A DNA stretch of 64,000 nucleotides from Sweltsa coloradensis (taxonomy: Eukaryota > Arthropoda > Insecta > Plecoptera > Chloroperlidae), in assembly GCA_024449915.1 (NCBI GenBank), contig JAMZAV010003233.1, positions 62,001 through 126,000 on the forward strand, given 5' to 3'. Position numbers and translations under genes: made by a program. This document shows positions 57,128-64,000 of the stretch, piece by piece. Below the pieces are notes generated by a model. That model was not told the origin of the DNA. It made no database searches and worked only from the letters and a program-made list of their open reading frames with translations. How positions within the stretch are numbered: position 1 is the first letter of the stretch; each line of letters starts with the position of its first letter.

Positions 57128-58145
57128 ATAATCCGAGAACGAAAGACAACATAAATCGCACGGGCACCGAACGTTGCCTGGCTTCACAAGCGCGGCAAGC
57201 GAGGGTGGCACGACTCTTTCAAAAATTCATATCTCGGGAAGTAATTGGGATACATACCTAAATTTGATTGCGTTATGTTTGAATTGAAGTTATCTAAAAG
57301 GTTTACATGAAGTACTTTTTTAATTAAGGCGCACTCTCAAAAGTTAAGCCAAACATTCCAGAACAAAAACATTGACTCAGAAAAAATACTTTAATTGCAT
57401 AAAACAATTACAAAATTTACTAATCGTTTACACATACATTTAAAATGAAATTTTAAATCTGGAACACTAAACTTTTTTAAAATCGGTTCAGCGGTTTGGT
57501 TTTTATGGCCATTTGTTTGAATTTGATAAAATCCAAGATGGCGGCGTGTTTGGCCCAATTGCCAGATTATCACCTCATGACATAGTATTAAGGTAGCCTT
57601 GTTATATCGTATTCCGAAGTCAAAATGCGTCGACGAAGAACGAGAACGAAATACAACATAAATCGCACGCGCACCGAAAGCTGCCTGGCTTGATAGGCGC
57701 GGCAAGCGAGGGTGGCACGACTCTTCAAAAATTCATATCTCGGGAAGTAATTGAGATAAAAAACTAAATTTGGTTGCGTTTTGTTTGAATTAAAGTTATC
57801 TAAAAGGTTTATATGAAGTACTTTTTCAATTAAGGCGCTCTCTTAAAAGTTATAAGCCAAACATTCCAGAACAAAAAACATTGACTCAGAAAATGTATTT
57901 TATTTGGATAATACAATCACAAAATTTACAAATTGACCACACACGTGCATTTGAAATAAAATTTCAAATCTGGAACACTAAACTTTTTCAAAATCGGTCT
58001 AGCGGTTTGGTTTTTATAGCCGTTTGTTTGAATTTGACAAAATCCAAGATGGCGGCGTGTTTGGCCCCTTTGCCAGCTTATCACCTCATGACATAGTATT
58101 CAGGTAGCCTTGTTTTATCATATTCCGAAGTCAAAATGCGTCGAC
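57128..58145 (-). repeat. Right arm: two tandem units in inverted orientation
   Basis: Reverse complements of the left units, with GTCGAC junctions at 57,630 and 58,140. The inner unit has lost some bases around 57,380. The identity with the left arm continues inward for about 35 bp past the unit (to about 57,090). Confidence 0.9.
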
Positions 58146-58181
58146 CTTTTTTGTAAGCAAAAGGTCCCTGGCTGATGTACT

Positions 58182-58420
58182 ACAGACCGACTGCGAGGCT
58201 GCACTGCTGGAGCTGCGCTGTGTGTGAGCAAAGGTGGTAGTCAAAAGGTGCGGGGCGGCGAGGTCATATCGATGCTATACGTAAAGTGCATTGAAACTCT
58301 TCAAACTTGTGTTGATGACAATAGCACATGAACTCTAAAAGGTGTAATTTATTGCTTGTGATTGATATTTCTATATGTACAGTGAGGTTTATCGTGACGA
58401 TAATTTAATGTTATCATACA
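58182..58420 (+). repeat. Family A repeat, right part of the interrupted copy
   Basis: ACAGACCGACTGCGAGGCTG, GGTGCGGGGCGGCGAGGT (about 58,246-58,263), GTAAAGTGCATTGAAAC and GAGGTTTATCGTGACGATA complete the copy begun at 53,290. Confidence 0.8.
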
Positions 58421-58555
58421 CTGAGAAAACTGTAACAAAACAGGTTATGAATTGTCATAACAAACTCATAATGTCACCTATTGCTAGCAAAAGGATATGT
58501 AATATCGATAATAAGCTATGTTTAAGACATGGATTATGCCGAAGTTAGCCTAACC

Positions 58556-58805
58556 ACATAACTTTGTTTATTCAAATTTATTTATGTCAAGTAAAGTAGA
58601 TCCCATTGTTATGTAAACTCGAATATTCTTAACGGTAACATATCGATGTCTTCTTAACAAGAGTTTTGTTAAATGCCAACCTAACATATTTTACGTACAC
58701 GCAAATTTAATAATGTTCAGTAAATCTGATCCCTGTGTTACGATAAATCGAATATTTTTATCCGGAACACTTACCTGTCTTCCTAACAGTAGTTTGGTTG
58801 AAAAT
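58556..58805 (+). repeat. Diverged tandem duplication, unit about 122 bp
   Basis: Unit 1 (CAAATTTATTTATGTCAAGT, TAGATCCCATTGTTATG, TCGAATATTCTTA, TGTCTTCTTAAC, GAGTTTTGTTAAATGCC) aligns with unit 2 (CAAATTTAATAATGTTCAGT, CTGATCCCTGTGTTACG, TCGAATATTTTTA, TGTCTTCCTAAC, TAGTTTGGTTGAAAATCC). About three quarters of the bases agree. Confidence 0.6.
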
Positions 58806-59350
58806 CCCGCGCAAATCACTGATGACGCTTGGTAGGAAGAATTTGTAGGTTAGGTTTTACTAGATTGCGAATGTGCCTTCGAAACACATACACACGCTTC
58901 ACGCATTATTTATTTATAGGTTATACATATAATACACCACAGTCTTGGGACAGTCTCTAGGTGTGTAGCACCGTGGGTAGACGCACTGTCGGACTTAATA
59001 AACTGGGTCCCAAAAAAAATAGCCCAATAACCGAAAAAGTAACGGGTTAGATTTCGTACACGGGGTACGACGATAACCCCGTTTCGATAGTTTTCCCGGA
59101 TCTCATTCACTACCTAAAACTCGTCGGGCGGACTGAAAATCCTAGAAACTAAAAATATCGCATAATATCCCACAAAGACTTTTGTTGTCTCTGGGTTTTG
59201 GCTAAGCCTTGACGTGTTTGTAATCACTGCGAGGGTGGGTAGACACTGGCTACAAACGGGGCAATTTTAATTATTTTTATTTTCTCGCAAACGCTAGATA
59301 AAAAAAGGTATAAAATAAAAGAACAACAAAAAACGAATACCCCCCGTGTC
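58806..59350. other. No gene recognised
   Basis: Unique sequence. The motif GGGTAGACGCACTGTC (58,975) also occurs at 45,708, a possible short shared repeat. Confidence 0.4.
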
Positions 59351-62300
59351 CACTGGGGGGCCCCCCTGCCCGGCACTGTCCCCTGGTGCAATATGGTTTT
59401 TTATCTTGGCCCCAAATCGTTTAAATCAATCAATAAGGTAAAGAAAGGGTTGATTTAAGCCCCCTCTTGGCTTTTTTTGACTGTTTGAAATACAAAAACT
59501 CACATACAAAAATGTCACTGGGGGGGGCCCCAGTCCGCCCCTGTCCCAAAGGGGTGCAATATGGAAATTACTTTCTTGGCACCAACAAATCTCAATCAAT
59601 AAATAAGGTCTAAAAAGGGGTTTTTTAGTCCCCTCTCAGCTTTTTTTGCCCTGATCGAAAAATAAAAAATCGCACAAAAAACTTCCACTGGGCGGCCCCC
59701 AGTCCGAAACTGTGCCAGTGGGCCATTGGAAAATTAAATTTTATCTTGGCACCACCCGATTAAAATAAATAAATAAGGCTAATAAAAAAACTGTCCAAGT
59801 GGCTTGCTTTTAGAAAAAAATCCCAAGGTTCACCCTATCTGGGGTTTTTCCCTTTAACCCCCAAACTATAGCCCCCCTTGCTTTCATATTTCGGGGGAAG
59901 GGCCGTTACGGGGGGAATTTCCGCATCCCACAAGCCCCAAAACTCAATTTAATAGTAACGAGGGGCAATGCACAGTTTGCAATGCTTTCCAAAAAATTTG
60001 ATAACTTCTCCTCGATCTAAGAAAAAAACCAACTTGTTACAATAAAACACCGAGATGACAAGAAATATTTTACAATGGCCTATGGAACGCGGGTTAAATG
60101 CGGATGTTTTTTAGGGGGGGGAAAAAAATTGGAAAAAGAAAAGGGGCTTGCAGAACTCATACTTTAACTCAAATACCCAAGAAAAACGAAATGTCGGAAT
60201 ACTGTAAAAAAAACCCTTTTCTCCCCCTTAAACCAACCAAAAACTGTGTACCTTAAAACTAACCCCACTCCCCCCCTAAAGCCCCCCTAAATTTTGGGCC
60301 CCCTAATTGGGCATTGATGGCAAAAACATTACACGAGCTGACACCGTAAAAATTTCTTGGCATTACACTCTGGGAGCCCCTTGTTTGGGTTTCCCTCATT
60401 CAAAGAGATGTCCAAAAAAAATGTGGGGGTTTTAGCTCGGAGGATAAAGGGAAAATTGTTACAAACACATATTGAAATTAATATATTATGCCCACATCCA
60501 CCGCACATCTCTTAGGGTCTTTCAAATTCGGGGGTATGTCATCACAAGGGGGGTTTTTTAAAAACCCTTTTGAATTTTTTTGGGCCAAAAAAGTTTTCCT
60601 GGGGGCACCCTTGAGAGCGCCTATCCCAGGGCCCGTCCCTCAGTGAAAGAGGGAAAACCCTTTTGACAAATGGGTTTTGTTGACAGACCATTGTATATTT
60701 TAAGTTCATATTTACGTACAAAAATATTGTATTGTCCTCAGAAAACCTTTTCTATATACATTCAAACTACTGTATTTTCATAACAATGAGAACCTAAAAA
60801 GGGAAACTAGGTTGGGCGTAAACAGTATCCCTTTAAAATGGGGTTTTTCCAGTATTTTCCCCGCGGGAATAAGGCCTAGAAAAAACTGGCGTCTTTAAAT
60901 TTCCGGGGTTTCCTTTTGGGCCAAAGGAAAGGGGCCTGGGACGTATATAGAGCCCTTTTTAAAAACTTTTGGTTTTTTTAACGTTTAAAGTGCCTAAAAA
61001 GATGGGACAGAAAAACCTCTTTTCTGGAAATTTAGGCGAAGAACTTTTTCGTGTATTGGGGATTTTGGGCGGGGGCCCAAAATGTAGCCACCGACTCTGG
61101 GTCAGGCATTCTCTTTGCTAGGCGCCCGGGTTCCAGCCCAAAAAAGCCTACAAGAGGATGCAACGTTTTTTTTTCGAAAAGTGTAAAAGGGGGCCCTTCT
61201 GAACAGGAATCGAATTCTTTAGCAAATCTAAGGAAGTTAAGCGGGGCATTGTAAAATTCCGGGACCTCGCAAAAACCTAATAGAGCAACTGTTTGCTGGT
61301 GTGGGGGACAACCCTTTACAAACCAATTTTGCTGGCTGAAGGGGGACAGCCTTACCTTTAAAAGGGCCGGGGATTCGCTGTGGCAGCGGGAAACATCTCA
61401 GGGGGGGACTGGGGAGGAGGTGGCACGGGCTCAAAAAACTTTCCCCTATTGGACAGCCCCACGTTTTTTCAAGCAGCGAGGCCTGGGAAAACCCCCTTTG
61501 TTTTTGTCTGAGTCGGAATACAGACTGAGAACTTGGTCTAAACAGGTTTTAAAGGTGTCCAAGGGGTGGAAACTAGTGGAACTAGCCATGAGGGCAAGAC
61601 TTAAAGCTACCGCAAAAATGCCCTTGATAAAGACGGTCCTAGTTTACTGGGAGAGACGGGATTAGGGAGTTTTGGGTTTTTATCGGTACAAGGTAAGCCC
61701 AGTTAACAAAGTAATGGGCCCAAAATCAAAAAATTTTGGTTTCCCGGGAAAAAGTAGCCAGGGGGGGTTTTTGGCTCAAAACGAAACTCAATAGATTGGG
61801 TACATAAAAATTTTTAAAATATAAAAAGAGTCTACAACGAAATTCCGACGGGAAAGGGGTTCCCCAAAAGGGTTTTTGGATCAAAAGTGAGGAAAAAATC
61901 TCTCATAAAAAAGAGCGTTATGAGATGGGTGGTTACGCATTGCCCGGGTCTTTAATACGTATCTGCCCCAAAAATAGTTTCCGTCTTTTTGCGAGGGGGG
62001 GTCATGCCTGCCTCCGCATACAGGCTGAGGACGGGGGTCTCCCCCCCCCCCCCAAAAGCACCCAGCGCCCCGCCCCGGGGGACCACGGGGGTGGACAGTA
62101 TTTGAGAAGTTTCAAGAGGAATCCCGGGGCCGGGCGATAGACCCAAAAGCTAGTCCATTACGGAACCCAACCAGTGAGCCATATATAGGGAAAAGAAAAT
62201 GTCCGGGCCGCACCCTGAAGTGTTACAAGAAAAATTTAAGGATGTTTTAAATTTTAACATCCCTCGTTTGCGCAATTCTGTGGGCGTGGTATCTCCCAAT

Positions 62301-64000
62301 TTTTGGTTTTTGTTTTCAAACCCCCAAGCCAAAAACCGAACGTTTTGGTTTTTAAAATTTAAGTTGCACACCGTTAAGGGGGAAGAAAAGGGGGTTACGT
62401 GCATATTTTCCCACCCGCCCACAAAAAGGAAAGGAATTTTGTTTTATCGCCCCCCCAAAATTTTGTCCGCGTGCTCGGGGCCCCCCACCCATGTTTTTCA
62501 AAGCAATTTTGTAGATGTCGTTCGGCAAAAGGAAAAGTTGACCGCCCCATAGAAAAAACCCAAAATGGGCGCGAATAATAGGACAAAGATGGACTTTTTT
62601 TATGGGACGAGGGGACACTGTTAATTTCGACTGCAAACAGGGGGAAACCGGAAAAGGGCAGACCTTGAGGAAATCCCGTTTTTCAGTTCATAGTTCCCAC
62701 CCGAGGCAATTGGAAAATTGGGTGTACCCGGGCCCTTTTTACTAGACCCGAATTTTCTTACGCGTCAACCCTTTTTTGTAGAAGTTCTCGACCGACCTCA
62801 AGTCAAGCATTGGGAAAAAGGGGCAAGAAATTTTAAAATACCTCAAAGGGCACGGTTTAAATGGGGGATTTTTATTCGAATCTGGGGATGCCCCCAGAAC
62901 CTTGAATCCCCAGCGTAAAGATTATGCCGGAGATGTAGATTCTAGAAAGTCCACTTCAAAACATTCCCCCATTCCAACAAAATATTAGTGTTTAAGGGCG
63001 CTTCAACGGCAAAAATTTTTCCGCCTCCAAAATATTTATTCTTTTATGAAGTAAAAAACGGTTTAAAAAGGTTAAAAATGTTTTTAAAATCATTGTCATG
63101 AAAAGAATTTCCCCCCGGGCGTAAAATTTGGGAGACCCCCAAATCGGGGAAAAAATTTTACAGGGTAAAGTTGGGCATAAAGTAGGGAAAAAGCCAAATA
63201 CCAAATCAAATCAAATCATTATCAGGAAAACCCTTGCCAACGTGTCATTTAAAGAAAAAGCACCAAAATGCTTTATGGTTTTTTTTTTTTTTTTTGAACT
63301 GTCCCTAAAATTTTTCGATCAGATTGCTAAAGGGTTTTGAAAACTGAAAAAGTTTTTTACTGTTTTCATAAAACAAAAATTCTTCATATGAAATTTTAAA
63401 TTTTTAAATTGGGGTCTCAAACCTTTTATAGTTAGAGCAGTTTAGTCAACAAAAGATGAAAGGAAAAAAAACCTCCACGTGTCGCAAAATCGGGCAAACT
63501 TATCTCTGGGAAAAAGTAGGGTGGGTGAGGTGGGGGTGCCCTAATTCGTACTCGGGGCCAAACAACCCTCCGACGAGAAAAATAAAGGGAAAAGGGGGTC
63601 TTTCTTTCAAATGAAAAGAAAACCCAAAAGGGGAAAAACACCGGGCGCAGGTTTTTTTATTCTTTCAAAGGTTCCAAAAAATCCTGACCTAGTTTTTAAC
63701 ATATGGTTCTTGAACCCACTTTTGGACATCAGAAAAGTACAGGGCAAAACAGTTTTATCTTTTTGGGGGGGTTGGGAGCCTTGGCTGCCAAAACAGCCCC
63801 CCGTTGCCCGAGATACCACATGCCCCGGGACCCCGCAGGAAAAAATATTTTTTTAGCCTCTCGCATGAAATTTCTCATGAAGAACTGAATGGGCAATTCC
63901 CAAATGGGGAGTAGAGAAAAATGACGTGGAGTGGCCCGAAGTGCACTTGAACTATTTTAAAATTTCCCTGAAAACTTCCGCATTTTTTTGTTTCATAATA
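59200..64000. other. Low-accuracy sequence region, no gene recognised
   Basis: As in 9.4-17.5 kb, G, C, A and T runs are excessive and frames change constantly. Short frames (for example 61,420-61,665, 62,199-62,552 and 63,611-63,856) have no recognisable domain. Some may be real sequence scrambled by base-calling error. I annotate no genes here. Confidence 0.5.
59351..59800 (+). repeat. Tandem repeat, about 165-170 bp x 2.7
   Basis: CACTGGGGGGCCCCC-type unit starts lie at 59,351, 59,516 and 59,686. Each is followed by GCAATATGG or a variant, TCTTGGCACCA, AATCAATCAATAAATAAGG, GTCCCCTCTCAGC and a TTTTTTT run. Homopolymer lengths vary between units. Confidence 0.7.

Larger units (their letters stand above)
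53645..58181 (+). mobile_element. 4.5-kb DNA element, compound long inverted ends, 5-bp ACAGA duplication
   Basis: The ends are AGTCCTTCAGCCAGGGACC on the left and, inwards from the right, AGTACATCAGCCAGGGACC. The inverted arms are about 1.1 kb each (53,645-54,740 and 57,090-58,181). Each arm is two tandem units with a period of about 511 bp, marked by GTCGAC at 53,681, 54,192, 57,630 and 58,140. A flanking 5-bp ACAGA is duplicated. The interior has a decayed coding region (54,840-56,521) and AT-rich sequence. The host site is a family A repeat. The 5-bp duplication with ends not of the CAC type argues against Transib, and it fits no other superfamily I can name with confidence. Confidence 0.85.

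Noticed and set aside
53645..58181. Assignment of the 4.5-kb element to Transib on the basis of the 5-bp duplication
   Set aside because: Transib ends begin CACWRTG and its transposase has RAG1-like motifs. Neither is visible here.
62199..62636. Open frames of 94-117 codons on both strands near the right end
   Set aside because: They lie in the low-accuracy tail, are mutually antisense, and have no recognisable domain.

Overview
This is eukaryotic, probably invertebrate, DNA: AT-rich, with GT-AG-like exon scraps and no operons or ribosome-binding sites. It is dominated by transposable elements (TEs) in many states of decay. The mix (BEL/Pao, hAT with TTF and hATC domains, Jockey/R1-type non-LTR, Copia-like gag, a Helitron-like scrap, tRNA-derived SINEs, many MITEs) and the frequent AGGCCTA motif fit an arthropod such as a hemipteran. 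That assignment is inference, and other marine or arthropod invertebrates are possible. No complete host gene is convincingly present.

Layout. 1-9.4 kb: decayed unique DNA, a 1.4-kb foldback element, a Copia-like gag scrap, and four unrecognised exon candidates (two on each strand). 9.4-20 kb: short-repeat family B, a Jockey-type ORF1 remnant split by a hAT-type MITE, and sequence with heavy homopolymer-type damage. 20-27 kb: family A and B repeats, a Helitron-like fragment, two non-LTR ORF1 remnants in opposite orientation, and a tandemly duplicated exon. 27.4-44.05 kb: one 16.7-kb hAT element with matching 16-bp ends and an 8-bp target duplication (AATTGAAG). Its two-part transposase lies at 40.6-43.2 kb. 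It has been invaded by a complete but dead BEL/Pao retrotransposon, tRNA-SINEs, a foldback element, a 2.6-kb TA-flanked element full of GCCCGCA repeats, and smaller MITEs. 44-53 kb: repeat families A and B, a Jockey 3' end, a DDE transposase tail, and a 321-codon ORF of a little-characterised repeated family. 53.6-58.2 kb: a 4.5-kb element flanked by ACAGA, whose long inverted ends are each two tandem units of about 511 bp. It carries a decayed coding region I cannot assign to a classical transposase superfamily. It sits inside a family A repeat, so the empty site can be read directly. 58.4-64 kb: diverged tandem repeats, then sequence again looking unpolished.

History. An exon-bearing segment of about 330 bp was duplicated (26.94-27.38 kb). 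A hAT jumped into the second copy, and other TEs then filled the hAT. Separately, the ACAGA-flanked element jumped into a family A repeat. The most promising undescribed object is the 53,645-58,181 element. The nested hAT and repeat families A and B come next.
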